Shown here piece after piece: positions 52,101-62,123 of a DNA stretch of 64,000 nt. The notes beneath the pieces are model-generated. The model ran no database searches. It saw nothing but the letters and a program-made list of their open reading frames with translations, and had not been told where the DNA came from. Location of the stretch: contig NZ_CABFVS010000026.1 of NCBI RefSeq assembly GCF_902150025.1, forward strand, positions 1 to 64,000. Reading direction: 5' to 3'. Every line of letters starts with the position of its first letter. The stretch's first letter is position 1. The stretch is from Bartonella massiliensis. GTDB lineage: Bacteria; Pseudomonadota; Alphaproteobacteria; Rhizobiales; Rhizobiaceae. A program made the position numbers and the translations under genes.

Positions 52101-52686
52101 AGGTTTTTATTTTTCAGCACATCCATTGGATGAGTATCAAGCTATTCTTGCCAAAAAACGTGTTCAGACTTGGAGTAATTTTTCCAATGCCGTTAAAGGA
52201 GGAGCAACGGCTGCAAGACTTGCTGGAACTGTTGTGGCAAAAAGTGTACGCAAAACAAAATCAGGTAAAAAAATGGGAATCATTCATTTTTCTGATGCAA
52301 GTGGACAATATGAAGCGGTTCTTTTTTCTGAAGCACTCTCGGATTATGAAGAAATGCTAGAACCCGGAAAATCTTTTATTATTACCGTGAGCGCAGAAAA
52401 TCGCTCTGAAGGGGTTAGTTTGCGAATTGAGACAATTCAGTCGTTGGAAAAGGAAGCATTACAGCAGCATAAAATGATGCGTCTTTTTATAAAAACAGTT
52501 GATATGCTTCCACAAATTGAACAAAATTTAAACCTTGGGGGGAATGGAGAGGTCGGGATTATCTTAATTCAGGAAGATGGGTTGCGGGAGGTCGAAATTG
52601 CGCTTCCCAAGCGATATAAGGTCAATTCACATGTCGCAAATGCTATGAAATTAATTCAGGGTGTTGTCGATGTTGAATTGAGTTAA
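49192..52686 (+). CDS. dnaE: DNA polymerase III alpha subunit
   Basis: 1164 residues from GTG 49192; ATG 49219 is an alternative start. The PHP domain opens with HLRVHSAYSLLEGALKIPQI. The polymerase core has GPGRGSGAGSLVAYALTITD and the catalytic aspartates in SMPDFDIDFCQERREEV. HASTHAAGIVIGDRPLWELV and YRPGPMENIPTYNACKHGEE follow. An OB domain (GTVVAKSVRKTKSGKKMGII) lies near 1020. It is the replicative polymerase. The gene is complete and stands alone. Confidence 0.98.
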   Translation: MRVKKDKNKMQEYKNSLPRFIHLRVHSAYSLLEGALKIPQIIQQTISDHAPAVAITDTNNLFGALEFSQHCLSHGVQPIIGCQLNVDFCDENDHSRLVKGRNPSDFCSMVLLAANETGYAHLVRLVSRAYLDKCDTDPPHIKADWLSAHSEGIIALTGGKGGPINLSLTEEKKGRAVERLIYLKKTFADRLYVELQRHGSYDRGVEADLIELAYAHDIPLVATNEAFFLKREGYEAHDALMAVAEGQIVSNPDRKRITPDHYLKSQDEMVTLFSDLPEALENSVEIALRCHIASPIRKPILPRFIEQSADSQITLKVEDSELLNQAQAGLKMRLETIGLAEGYTVADYEQRLDYEVSVITRMQFSGYFLIVSDFIKWAKAHDIPVGPGRGSGAGSLVAYALTITDVDPLRFSLLFERFLNPDRVSMPDFDIDFCQERREEVIQYVQKKYGRDQVAQIITFGKLQARAVLRDVGRVLEVPYRQVDYLTKLIPATPGSQVELADAIKDEPKFEEEKKKDPVVGRALDIALQLEGLYRHASTHAAGIVIGDRPLWELVPMYRDPRSDMPVTQFNMKYVEQAGLVKFDFLGLKTLTVLKMAADFVAKKGIKIDLSNIPLNDEATYAMMARGETVGVFQVESSGMRKALIGMKPDRIEDIIALVALYRPGPMENIPTYNACKHGEEEIASIHPKIDYLIKETQGVIVYQEQVMQIAQVLAGYSLGEADLLRRAMGKKIHAEMQKQRTRFVNGAVAGGVDKEQADIIFDLLAKFADYGFNKSHAAAYAIVSYQTAYMKANYPVEFLAASMTYDMTNTDKLNDFRREALRLGIEVIAPSIQTSHRVFEVGDNCIYYSLAAIKGVGETVVDHIVASRGNKIFKDLEDFCARVDPRIVNKRAMESLVCAGAFDCFNIAREVLLANLGTLHARALRILDDNSSGQVDIFGMVGGLKEPLILSQTTPWLPAEKLYREFQAIGFYFSAHPLDEYQAILAKKRVQTWSNFSNAVKGGATAARLAGTVVAKSVRKTKSGKKMGIIHFSDASGQYEAVLFSEALSDYEEMLEPGKSFIITVSAENRSEGVSLRIETIQSLEKEALQQHKMMRLFIKTVDMLPQIEQNLNLGGNGEVGIILIQEDGLREVEIALPKRYKVNSHVANAMKLIQGVVDVELS

Positions 52687-52864
52687 AGAACGGTACTGAT
52701 TTTAAGTGGTATTTTTCTTTTTGGAGAGCTAGAAATTAAGCTTTTAAAACCAAAAGGTGATTTCGAAAGATCTTTCTGTTATTTGAGATAAATGATGATG
52801 AATTTTTAGTGTCATAATGCTCAATAGTCTCTTTCCTTGATAATATCAAAATATTGGAAGAATG

Positions 52865-54109
52865 TTATAAGTTTTTATCATATTTTATGGAATTCATTGC
52901 ATCATACATATAAAGCCAATTGAGATTTGACATCATACTTTCAGGTGTACGAATTTTCATCATGAGATTACGTGCTAGCGCTATGAGGCCGGTTGCATGA
53001 TAAACGAGCCTGTTGAAATCTCCGCGTTTTTTTACGGCTTCAATACGGGGAATGCGTGTTATTTCGTAAAGCGAAAGTGCTTTGGTTAATGAAAAATCTT
53101 GCAATGAAAGTGCTTCTGCTAATGTGGCAGCATCTTCGATTGCCATGGCGGCACCTTGCGCTGCAAAAGGGAGGGTTGCATGCGCACAATCGCCAACAAA
53201 TATCTGTCTCTCTAAGCCTGAAAAACGATTTTTTTTCATGTAAAAGAGCGGCCAGTAGCTCCATTCATTAATATGCTCAAAGATTTGTAAGATTTTTGAA
53301 CTCCAACCTTTAAAAAGAAATTGGAGTTTTTCTTTATCACCTTTATGAGCCCACCCTTCTTTTGAATTTTCTCCATTTGTGATGGCAACGAAATTAAAAA
53401 CTTTTTCTGATTCTTGAATAGGATAGATGACGAGATGATTATTTGGTCCCATCCAGGCTGTGATTGTTTTCATATTTTGCAACGAGGAACAAAAGTTTTG
53501 AGGAAGATTATCACATGCTGTTGTTGCACGCCAAGCAATAAAGCCACTAAAAGTTGCTTTTTCATGAAAAGGAGATTGTTGTCGTAATGTTGACCAAACG
53601 CCATCACATCCGATCAGAAGAGGCGTTGAATAAAACTGTTCTATTGCTGTATCTGTTTTGATTGTTGTTATTTTAATGTTGGTTGCAGATTGGGTAGAAG
53701 ATACAATTGTTTCGCCTGCTTTGTATTTAATCAAAGGATGTTCAATTACTGCATCATATAAAATTTTTTGTAAAGCTGCCCGATGAATTGTCATATAAGG
53801 GGCTTTCCAATATTTTTCTGTTAGATTGATAAGATGAGCCCGCAGATGTATTTTTAAGGATATTCCATCTTTTAACTCAAGAAAATGTGGGATTATTGCG
53901 GCTTCAGTGAGTTTATTCAGAAGTCCCCAGCGTGCAAGAATAGATGTTGCATTTGGAGTGAGTTGAATACCAGCGCCTATCGTTTCAAGTTGTTTACACT
54001 TTTCGATAATGATACTTGTAATTCCTTTATGGGCGAGCGCTAAAGCCGTGCTTAAACCAGCAATTCCTCCTCCAACAATGATGGGTGATTGGTCCACAAA
54101 TGATTTCAT
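52865..54109 (-). CDS. FAD-dependent aromatic-ring monooxygenase
   Basis: 414 residues from ATG 54109 (TTG 54118 extends it by three). The N-terminal FAD fold reads PIIVGGGIAGLSTALALAHK; LIGCDGVWSTLRQ is the DG motif; IFVGDCAHATLPFAAQGAAMA is the GD motif that binds the FAD ribityl chain. The family includes salicylate hydroxylase and ubiquinone hydroxylases. In alphaproteobacteria a related enzyme (UbiL) hydroxylates the quinone ring, so a role in ubiquinone synthesis is more likely here than salicylate breakdown. A zinc-finger gene lies 48 bp upstream on the same strand. Confidence 0.85.
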   Translation of the reverse strand: MKSFVDQSPIIVGGGIAGLSTALALAHKGITSIIIEKCKQLETIGAGIQLTPNATSILARWGLLNKLTEAAIIPHFLELKDGISLKIHLRAHLINLTEKYWKAPYMTIHRAALQKILYDAVIEHPLIKYKAGETIVSSTQSATNIKITTIKTDTAIEQFYSTPLLIGCDGVWSTLRQQSPFHEKATFSGFIAWRATTACDNLPQNFCSSLQNMKTITAWMGPNNHLVIYPIQESEKVFNFVAITNGENSKEGWAHKGDKEKLQFLFKGWSSKILQIFEHINEWSYWPLFYMKKNRFSGLERQIFVGDCAHATLPFAAQGAAMAIEDAATLAEALSLQDFSLTKALSLYEITRIPRIEAVKKRGDFNRLVYHATGLIALARNLMMKIRTPESMMSNLNWLYMYDAMNSIKYDKNL

Positions 54110-54156
54110 ATTAAACAAGAAGAACTAAAAGAGTGCTAGAAAAGCCTAAGAACGCA

Positions 54157-54405
54157 TTATAGTCGCTCGTCTGGATGGTACAAACATCCTGTAGGATTTG
54201 TTTGATCGAATGATAGCGAGGAAACATAACGATAAAGAGTTGAGCAATAAGGGCAAATTTTTTCATCTGCAGCTCCCATATCGATAAAGATATGAGGATG
54301 ATCGAATGGTTGTGTAGCGCCTACACACATAAATTCCTTCACACCAATTTCGATTGTTTTATATCCAAGGTCATTTTGGAAATGGGGAATATTGTTATCA
54401 GCCAT
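54157..54405 (-). CDS. CHCC zinc-finger protein (NDUFS6-like)
   Basis: 82 residues. Cys27, His36, Cys51 and Cys54 give C-x8-H-x14-C-x2-C, exactly the zf-CHCC pattern of the mitochondrial complex I subunit NDUFS6 and its alphaproteobacterial homologues. HIFIDMGAADEKICPYCSTL is the family signature and is read here. In alphaproteobacteria it is thought to take part in complex I assembly. It precedes the FAD monooxygenase gene in a probable two-gene operon. Confidence 0.9.
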   Translation of the reverse strand: MADNNIPHFQNDLGYKTIEIGVKEFMCVGATQPFDHPHIFIDMGAADEKICPYCSTLYRYVSSLSFDQTNPTGCLYHPDERL

Positions 54406-54745
54406 GGTGTTAAAACTCCAGAATAAATTATCTCATCAGGTATGATAAGGTTCTTCTATTTTATAAGTTATTTTATAAGCGTGAGTTTGTAATAAAGCTT
54501 ATAATAATGCAAGATGCTTTTTAAAACAAACTCCTCTTCTTTTATGCTATATTGAAATAGTTTATCGTATTTTTAGCGCTTTGCGCATGGAGTGCGTTCC
54601 TAAGTATTTTAAAATATTAAATGAAAATATGATAATAAAAATTTAGGCATTGATGTATTATTATGCTGATAACATATTATAGAATGTTATGATGATATAT
54701 TTCATCAAGGATGTTAAAAAGTATAAAAAAGCTTAATGAGAATAT
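54406..54745. promoter_or_regulatory. Divergent promoter region before ppk
   Basis: About 340 AT-rich bases. ATAACAT (54669-54675) and ATGTTAT (54684-54690) form a perfect 7-bp inverted repeat with an 8-bp spacer, 56 bp before the ppk ATG. Such repeats arise easily in AT-rich DNA, so its role is uncertain. No Pho box was recognised. Confidence 0.3.
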
Positions 54746-56944
54746 ATGAAACAGAGGGTGGCAGATAAAATTGCTATATCAGATATAACAATGAAAAATC
54801 CGGCACGATTTATTAATCGAGAGTTTTCATGGTTACAATTTAATAATCGTGTTTTGATGGAAGCGGCTAATCCGAAACATCCTTTATTAGAACGGCTACA
54901 ATTTCTTTCGATTTCAGCGACAAATCTTGATGAATTTTTTATGGTTCGTGTTGCTGGTCTTGCGGCTCAAATTCGTGCTCATGTTACAGTATGCAGTGCA
55001 GATGGGCATACTCCAGAGGAACAACTTGATATTGTATTAGCTGAGATTTCAAAGTTGCAAGCTCGCCAACTACAAGAATTAAATATTTTACGCGATGAAT
55101 TAAAACAGAACAATATTGAGATTATTGGTGCTGATGATCTTTCAGAAATTGAAAAGTCATGGCTTGAAAAATATTTTCTTGATAAAATTTTTCCTGCTCT
55201 AAAACCTTTACCTGTTGATTCCACACAGCCTTTTCCTTTTGTTCCTAATTTAGGATTATCTCTTGCGCTTCAATTGTCTGGAGGCACGGGTCAATATTCA
55301 CGTACAATGTTATTGCCCATTTCAATGCTTTTGAGGCGTTTTATTCTTCTTCCCCCAAAGGGTAATCATTTTCGTTTTATGGCATCTGAAGATGTTATTT
55401 GTCTTTTTATCAAATATCTATTTCCTCACCATGAGGTTAATGGCATTGGTACATTTAGAGTGATTAGGGATAGTGATATTGAGGTAGAAGAAGAAGCTGA
55501 AAATCTGGTTCACTTTTTTGAAACGGCTCTTAAAAGGCGAAGGCGTGGGCAGGTTATTCGAATTGAATTTGACACAAAAATGCCAGAAAACTTGTGTCAG
55601 TTTATCGCAAATTGTCTTGCTGTTCCTGATAATTGTTTTAATATTCTTGATGGGCCTTTGGCGCTTAATATGGTTGCAGAGATTATTGCTATTCCCCGTG
55701 ATGATCTCAAATTTATTCCTTATATTTCTCGTGTTCCGGAATCTATTCGTAAACATGAGGGGGATTATTTTGCAGCTATTCGTAAAAATGATATCGTTAT
55801 CCATCATCCTTATGAAACATTTGATATTGTTGTCCAATTTTTACGCCAAGCTGCTTGTGATCCTGCTGTCATAGAAATCAAACAAACTCTTTATCGCACA
55901 TCAAATGATAGTCCAATTGTTAGCGCGCTAATTGAAGCTGCTAAACAAGGAAAATCTGTGACTGCTTTGGTGGAAGTTAAAGCGCGTTTTGATGAGGAAG
56001 CAAATATTCGTTGGGCACGAGATCTCGAGTGTGCTGGAGTTCAAGTTATTTTTGGTTTTATTGCTTTAAAAACACATGCCAAGATGTCGCTGGTTGTGAG
56101 ACGTGAAGGAAAACATCTTTGTTCTTATGTTCATCTTGGAACAGGAAATTATCATCCCGTTAACGCTAAAACTTATACGGATCTTTCTTTTTTTTCCACG
56201 GATGATGATATCGCTCATGATGTTACATTATTATTTAACTATATTGCGCAATATGAGCGCCCAAATAAGGCAATGAAGATTGCTTTTTCACCCTTAACGT
56301 TGCGTCAACGTATTTTAGAGCATATTGAAGGAGAAATCATCAACGCGCGGCAAGGACGTTCTGCCGCTATTTGGATGAAAGTTAACGCACTGGTTGATCC
56401 TGAAATTATTGATGCTTTATATTGTGCCAGTCAAGCAGGGGTACAGATTGATTTGGTGGTGCGGGGAATCTGTTGTTTACGCCCTTGTATTCCAAGAATT
56501 TCGGATAATATTCGTGTAAAATCGATCGTAGGGCGTTTTCTTGAACATAGTCGCATTTTTTGTTTTGGCAATGGTCAAGATTTGCCTAATGAAAATGCAC
56601 TTGTTTATTTAGGTTCTGCTGATATGATGCCTCGTAATCTAGACTACCGTATTGAAATATTGGTTCCAGTTTTTAATAAAATGGTGCGGAGGCAGATTCT
56701 TTTACAAATCATGATGGCTAATCTCATTGATAATCAACAAAGCTTTGATATACTTAAAGATGGAACGTCGAAACGTATCACACCGCAGAGAGGTGAAAGT
56801 CCGTTTAATGCGCAGGAGTATTTTATGGCTAATACAAGTTTTGCGGGGAAAAATGAGTCTTTTGAAGCTTCCATTTCACGCTTGGTTGCGTTGTATCGGC
56901 AACGAGCGGAAATACATAAAAGACTGAAGTCCAATGACATATAG
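54746..56944 (+). CDS. ppk: Polyphosphate kinase 1
   Basis: 732 residues. PARFINREFSWLQFNNRVL begins the N-domain, and ATNLDEFFMVRVAGL follows. The two catalytic histidines are in LKTHAKMSLVVRREG and RFLEHSRIFCFGNG, with KQTLYRTSNDSPIV between domains. It reversibly makes polyphosphate from ATP at the membrane, supporting stress and phosphate homeostasis. Its 3' end overlaps ppx by 11 bp, so synthesis and breakdown are co-transcribed and translation is coupled. Confidence 0.97.
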   Translation: MKQRVADKIAISDITMKNPARFINREFSWLQFNNRVLMEAANPKHPLLERLQFLSISATNLDEFFMVRVAGLAAQIRAHVTVCSADGHTPEEQLDIVLAEISKLQARQLQELNILRDELKQNNIEIIGADDLSEIEKSWLEKYFLDKIFPALKPLPVDSTQPFPFVPNLGLSLALQLSGGTGQYSRTMLLPISMLLRRFILLPPKGNHFRFMASEDVICLFIKYLFPHHEVNGIGTFRVIRDSDIEVEEEAENLVHFFETALKRRRRGQVIRIEFDTKMPENLCQFIANCLAVPDNCFNILDGPLALNMVAEIIAIPRDDLKFIPYISRVPESIRKHEGDYFAAIRKNDIVIHHPYETFDIVVQFLRQAACDPAVIEIKQTLYRTSNDSPIVSALIEAAKQGKSVTALVEVKARFDEEANIRWARDLECAGVQVIFGFIALKTHAKMSLVVRREGKHLCSYVHLGTGNYHPVNAKTYTDLSFFSTDDDIAHDVTLLFNYIAQYERPNKAMKIAFSPLTLRQRILEHIEGEIINARQGRSAAIWMKVNALVDPEIIDALYCASQAGVQIDLVVRGICCLRPCIPRISDNIRVKSIVGRFLEHSRIFCFGNGQDLPNENALVYLGSADMMPRNLDYRIEILVPVFNKMVRRQILLQIMMANLIDNQQSFDILKDGTSKRITPQRGESPFNAQEYFMANTSFAGKNESFEASISRLVALYRQRAEIHKRLKSNDI

Positions 56945-58451
56945 AGATGCTCAAGGTCGGTTAAAAGGGCGCAAGCCTGTTGCTGTTATTGACATTGGCT
57001 CAAATTCTGTTCGACTGGTTATTTATGAGGGACTTGTTCGCTCACCAACGGTTTTGTTTAATGAAAAGGTTCTTTGTGGTCTCGGTCATGGTGTGGCAAA
57101 AACGGGATTTTTAGAAGAAAAAGCGATGAGAATGGCGTTGCAAACATTAAAACGGTTTCGTACGCTTTGTCGACAGATTGGGGCTGATGAGGTCTATACT
57201 TTAGCAACGGCAGCAGCACGAGATGCAAAAAATGGATTAGCGTTTATTCAAAATGCTGAAGATATTTTGCAAGATAAAATATATCTTCTTTCAGGAAGTG
57301 AAGAAGCGATGTATTCGGCCTATGGGGTTGTTTCTACTTTTTATCAACCCAAGGGGCTTTCTGGGGATCTTGGTGGTGGCAGTCTCGAGTTAATTGATAT
57401 TGATCATTCTGATGTCGGTGAAGGGATAACGCTTCCCTTAGGTGGTTTGCGGCTACAATATATGTCAAATAATGATAGTGGTGTTGCCGCAAAAATTGTC
57501 CATGAGCAATTTTATAAATCTTCTGTTGTTCGTACGCGTAAAGGTATGGCACGTTATTTTTATGCCGTAGGGGGGACATGGCGTAATTTGGCAAAACTCC
57601 ATATGGCAATGAAACATTATCGGCTCCCTGTTATGCATGGCTATGAAGTTGATGCTGTGGAAATGGAGAGCTTTTTACGTCTTGTAGCAAATGGCGACAT
57701 TGATAATATGAGAGGGATTGCAGCGGTTTCACAAAATCGTCGGAAACTTTTATCCTATGGGGCAATTGTCCTTATCGGACTTATTCAGTGTATGGAATTT
57801 GAAAAAATAATTTTTTCTGGTGCTGGCGTTCGTGAAGGTTTTCTTTATTCACGATTACCACAGGCGATTCGATCTTCAGACCCTCTCATTGCAGCGTGCA
57901 CAGAAATGGCTATTTTACGGGCACGTTCACCAAAACAGGCAGAAGAACTTATTGACTTTACGACGAATGCCTTTGAAGTTTTTGGCATTGTTGAAACTGA
58001 AAATGAATACCGTTATCGTCAAGCGGCTTGTCTTCTTGCGGATATTGGTTGGCGTATACATCCAGATTATCGGGGTAATGAAGCAGCTAATCAGATAGCA
58101 TTAGGATCTTATCCAGGAATTTCTCATGAGGGGCGCCTTTATGCAGCGCTGGCTGTTTTTTTTCGCAATACGGGTTTACTGGTTGATAAAGAATCTCTTC
58201 CTATTTTTCAATTAGCAACGCAAAATATCATTGAGAAAGCGCGTATTCTTGGTGAAACCATGCGTATTGCTCATCTTTTTAGCGCTTCTGTAGCAGGAAT
58301 CTTACCGCATTTATTGTGGCATAAAAAAGCAGATCATATTGTTTTGCAGATCCCCAAAAATTATGCTGGATTATTGGGAGAACGTCCTCTTGGACGGTTA
58401 AAGAAGTTATCAAAAATCATAAAACAACTTCTTGATTTTGAAATTTCTTGA
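56934..58451 (+). CDS. ppx: Exopolyphosphatase (Ppx/GppA family)
   Basis: 505 residues. The ASKHA ATPase fold has VIDIGSNSVRLVIYEG, TLATAAARDAKNG (catalytic region) and LSGDLGGGSLELIDI (phosphate loop). The C-terminal half, after about residue 310, is an HD-like helical domain. It removes terminal phosphate from polyphosphate and may also hydrolyse pppGpp. ATG 56934 lies inside the end of ppk. The ppk-ppx order is common in alphaproteobacteria. Confidence 0.94.
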   Translation: MTYRDAQGRLKGRKPVAVIDIGSNSVRLVIYEGLVRSPTVLFNEKVLCGLGHGVAKTGFLEEKAMRMALQTLKRFRTLCRQIGADEVYTLATAAARDAKNGLAFIQNAEDILQDKIYLLSGSEEAMYSAYGVVSTFYQPKGLSGDLGGGSLELIDIDHSDVGEGITLPLGGLRLQYMSNNDSGVAAKIVHEQFYKSSVVRTRKGMARYFYAVGGTWRNLAKLHMAMKHYRLPVMHGYEVDAVEMESFLRLVANGDIDNMRGIAAVSQNRRKLLSYGAIVLIGLIQCMEFEKIIFSGAGVREGFLYSRLPQAIRSSDPLIAACTEMAILRARSPKQAEELIDFTTNAFEVFGIVETENEYRYRQAACLLADIGWRIHPDYRGNEAANQIALGSYPGISHEGRLYAALAVFFRNTGLLVDKESLPIFQLATQNIIEKARILGETMRIAHLFSASVAGILPHLLWHKKADHIVLQIPKNYAGLLGERPLGRLKKLSKIIKQLLDFEIS

Positions 58452-59040
58452 TTTTTCCTTTTAATTCATTCGTGTTTTATATCTAAAAAGGGTTAGGTCT
58501 TTTCATTTCTATGCTCGCTCATTTTTAATTATTAGAGTGCAATTTCGATAAGTTTTTTTGTATGATCGGTGATGTAAGATATCATCTTTTTATGCTTTTT
58601 ATAGGTTAAACGGCTATTTTTATCATGAGATGCGCTTTCATTATAAGGATTTTTTCTTTTTAAAACTTTTATGAGAAGCTGTTCGTTTTTTTAGATTCTT
58701 TTAAATCAAATTGTTATTTGGTTGATCTTACAAAGAGTTAGCTGTTCTTTTTTAATTAAGAGCTTACTATTTAAGTTTTTTAATTTATCAGAAGTAGGTT
58801 TTATTTGTGTTATTCTATGGCACATAGCAATTGATATTGATAAGGCGCGTAATGGATTTTTAAAAATGAGAATCTCTTCAATTTATTCAAAGTTTTTTTT
58901 TACATTATTTCAAATAAAATTGATTGAATAAAGTGTGGTTGCAAAACTTCTCTTTTTTGATTTTCTACTTATTTTATCATAAAATAAGCTTCCCTTTAGA
59001 GGAAGATTTTATGGAAGTCTCAGAATGTTTAAAATATAAA
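58452..59040. other. Spacer without a supported gene
   Basis: About 590 AT-rich bases between convergent ppx and rnd. A 69-codon open frame at 58722-58931 has no RBS and a composition rich in Phe, Ile, Leu and Lys; I regard it as chance. Confidence 0.4.
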
Positions 59041-60195
59041 TTAAAGCTGTTTTGTGCTTATTTTTCCATCGTTAAAGTAAAACCCTATCTGGCCCTTTAG
59101 CAGCTGTTCGGCTTTTTGACCAAATATTTCATAGCGCCAGCCATTCATAGCAGGGATATTTTTCTTTATTCCTCCATTGGCGATTTTTTCTAAATCATGA
59201 GATGTTGCAATCACTTTAGGGGCAATGCTGTTTTCATTTGCAACAAGTTTTAAGAGTACTTTGAGCAGATCAATCACAGCACTTGTCGTGTCATTGAGTG
59301 GCTTATGTTTAGGAATGGGGGGTAAAGTAGAAAGATCGACCTCTAAGCCTTCGCAGATAGCCTTGATTAATGATGAGGCAATTGAGCGTTTATCCCAATT
59401 TTTACTAAGACCGCGCAACCGTTTTAACGCGGATTCATCTTTTGGTTGTTGGGTTGCTATTTCTATAAGGCATTCATCTTTCATGATATGACGACGCGGT
59501 ATATTGTGTTTTCGTGCTTCACGTTCACGCCAAGCTGCTATCTTTTGTAATACAGCAAGTTCACGCGGTTTTTTAACTTTTCCTTTCACTTTTTTCCATG
59601 CTTCATCTTCTGGCATATCATAGGTTTTAGGATTTAAAAGGATTGTTATTTCATCATCCATCCAATGAACACGTTGATCTTTTTCTAACCTTTTTTTCAA
59701 GAGGAGATAAACATCTCTTAGATATGTTACATCGGCAAGGGCATAGATCAGTTGTTTTTCAGATAGCGGGCGACAGCTCCAATCCGTAAAGCGGGAGGAT
59801 TTATCAAGGTGATGTCCCGTGCAGCGTTGTACAATTTGATCATAGGAAATAGAATCACCAAATCCACAAATTGATCCTGCTATTTGTGTGTCAAAAATAG
59901 GGGAAGGAATAACACCTCCAAGATGATAAATTGTTTCAATATCTTGGCGGGCAGAGTGAAAAACTTTGACAATTTTTTTATCGATCATAAGGTCAAAAAA
60001 CGGTTTTAAATCAATATCTGGCGCTATGGGATCAATTAGGACTGTAAGATCTGGTGATGCGAGCTGAATTAAACACAATTGAGGCCAAAAAGTTGTTTCG
60101 CGGATAAACTCAGTATCGACTGTTACAAAATCAGAGGTACTGAGAGCATTAAGTGCAATTTCAAGATCTGTTGTTTGTGTAATAAGATTCATCAT
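59041..60195 (-). CDS. rnd: Ribonuclease D
   Basis: 384 residues; two adjacent ATGs (60195, 60192) are possible. The DEDD 3'-5' exonuclease domain has FVTVDTEFIRETTFWPQLCL (first Asp and Glu), VFHSARQDIETIYHLGG (second Asp) and KQLIYALADVTYLRDVY (third Asp with Tyr). An HRDC domain follows (WREREARKHNIPRRHIMKDE). It trims tRNA precursors and other stable RNA. Divergent from aspS, an arrangement shared by many rhizobia. Confidence 0.96.
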   Translation of the reverse strand: MMNLITQTTDLEIALNALSTSDFVTVDTEFIRETTFWPQLCLIQLASPDLTVLIDPIAPDIDLKPFFDLMIDKKIVKVFHSARQDIETIYHLGGVIPSPIFDTQIAGSICGFGDSISYDQIVQRCTGHHLDKSSRFTDWSCRPLSEKQLIYALADVTYLRDVYLLLKKRLEKDQRVHWMDDEITILLNPKTYDMPEDEAWKKVKGKVKKPRELAVLQKIAAWREREARKHNIPRRHIMKDECLIEIATQQPKDESALKRLRGLSKNWDKRSIASSLIKAICEGLEVDLSTLPPIPKHKPLNDTTSAVIDLLKVLLKLVANENSIAPKVIATSHDLEKIANGGIKKNIPAMNGWRYEIFGQKAEQLLKGQIGFYFNDGKISTKQL

Positions 60196-60328
60196 TCTAC
60201 TATATTCGATAAATTGAATTTTGTTCTTTTATTGACTTTATTTTCGAGTTTTTATTCTCATATCTTGACAAATGGTGATTAAAAAGCGTTTGTAGCGCAT
60301 GTGAATATTATAATCAAAGGCAAAAAAT

Positions 60329-62123
60329 ATGCACCGTTATCGTAGTCATCATTGTGCGGCTCTTCGTAGATGTGATGTAGGAACACAAGTTCGTCTTTCG
60401 GGATGGGTTCATCGTGTTCGTGATCATGGAGGAATTCTTTTTGTGGATTTGCGTGATCATTTTGGAATCACACAAATTGTTGCGGACCCTGCTTCACCAG
60501 CTTTTAAAGTTATTGAAAAAGTGCGTTCTGAATGGGTTATTCGTGTGGACGGGGAGGTGTGTGCACGTTCTGATGAGGTTATTAATGCAACGCTTCCAAC
60601 AGGTGATATTGAAATTTTTGCACAAGAGGTGGAAATTCTTTCAAAGTCTGAAGAGCTTCCTTTACCAGTTTTTGGTGAACCTGATTATCCAGAAGATATT
60701 CGATTAAAATATCGTTTTCTTGATTTGCGTCGGGAAACTATGCACAAAAATATTATGCGTCGGACTGAAATTATTGCGGCTATGAGACGGGCTATGCAAA
60801 ATAATGGTTTTACGGAATTTACAACACCGCTTTTGACAGCCTCATCACCAGAAGGGGCGCGTGATTTTTTGGTTCCAAGTCGTATCCATCAAGGAAAATT
60901 TTATGCGCTACCGCAAGCACCACAGCAATATAAACAGTTGTTGATGATGTCAGGTTTTGATCGTTATTTTCAAATTGCCCCATGTTTTAGAGATGAAGAT
61001 CCGCGAGCAGACCGTCTTCCTGGTGAGTTTTATCAATTAGATGTTGAAATGAGTTTTGTTGAGCAGGAAGATGTTTTAGCAACGATGGAACCCATTATGC
61101 GTTCTATTTTTGAAGAATTTGCAGATGGAAAAAAGGTAACACAAAACTTTCCTCGCATTTCTTATGATGAAGCAATGCGTAAATACGGTTCTGATAAACC
61201 TGATCTGCGTAATCCAATCATTATGGAGGATGTTTCTCAGCATTTTTATAATTCTGGGTTTAAAGTTTTTTCTCAGATTTTAGCAAATGATAAGAATGCG
61301 CAAGTGTGGGCTATTCCGGCTAAAACGGGTGGAAGTCGTGCTTTTTGTGATCGGATGAATGGATGGGCACAAGGCGAGGGGCAACCAGGGCTCGGGTATA
61401 TTTTTTGGCGCAAGGAAGAAGGAAAATTTGAAGGAGCAGGGCCTATTGCCAAAAATATCGGTGAGCAGCGAACTGAAGCGCTTCGTATACAACTTGGACT
61501 TGAAAGTGGTGATGCTTGTTTTTTTTGTCGCAGGAGACCCGAAAAAATTTGCATCTTTTGCTGGAGCAGCCCGTATACGGATAGGGGAAGAATTAAACCT
61601 TGTCGATAGAGAGAGTTTCTCTTTAGCGTGGATTGTTGATTTTCCATTTTTTGAATGGAATGAAGATGAAAAAAAGATTGATTTTTCCCATAATCCTTTT
61701 TCTATGCCTCAAGGAGGAGAAAATGCTCTTGAATGTCAAGATCCTCTTACACTTAAAGCTTTCCAATATGATCTTGTTTGTAATGGTTATGAGATTGCAT
61801 CTGGTGGGATTCGTAATCACTTGCCAGAAATGATGCTTAAAGTTTTTGAACTTGTAGGGCTTTCTAAGGACGTTGTGAAAGATCGTTTTGGTGCTCTTTA
61901 TCGTGCATTCCATTATGGGGCTCCACCCCATGGTGGTATGGCTGCGGGAATAGATCGCATTATTATGCTGTTGCAAGGTGTTAAAAATTTACGTGAAGTT
62001 GCTTTATTCCCTATGAATCAACAGGCGCTTGATCTTTTGATGAGTGCTCCGTCTGATGTTTCTTCTACACAATTACGTGATTTAGGAATCCGCGTGGCTC
62101 CTCCTCACAAAAATAATTCATAA
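60329..62123 (+). CDS. aspS: Aspartyl-tRNA synthetase, interrupted by a +1 frameshift in a T8 run
   Basis: The first 400 codons ([20 protein letters not shown]) run to [10 protein letters not shown], then a T8 tract at 61519-61526 shifts to a stop at 61609. With seven T the protein reads [20 protein letters not shown] and continues to HKNNS at 62123, giving a normal 597 residues. Class II motifs are intact: [37 protein letters not shown] (motif 2), and [14 protein letters not shown] (motif 3). AspRS is essential, so a real null is unlikely. Sequencing error, or transcriptional slippage on T8 restoring the frame, are both possible. Confidence 0.95.
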
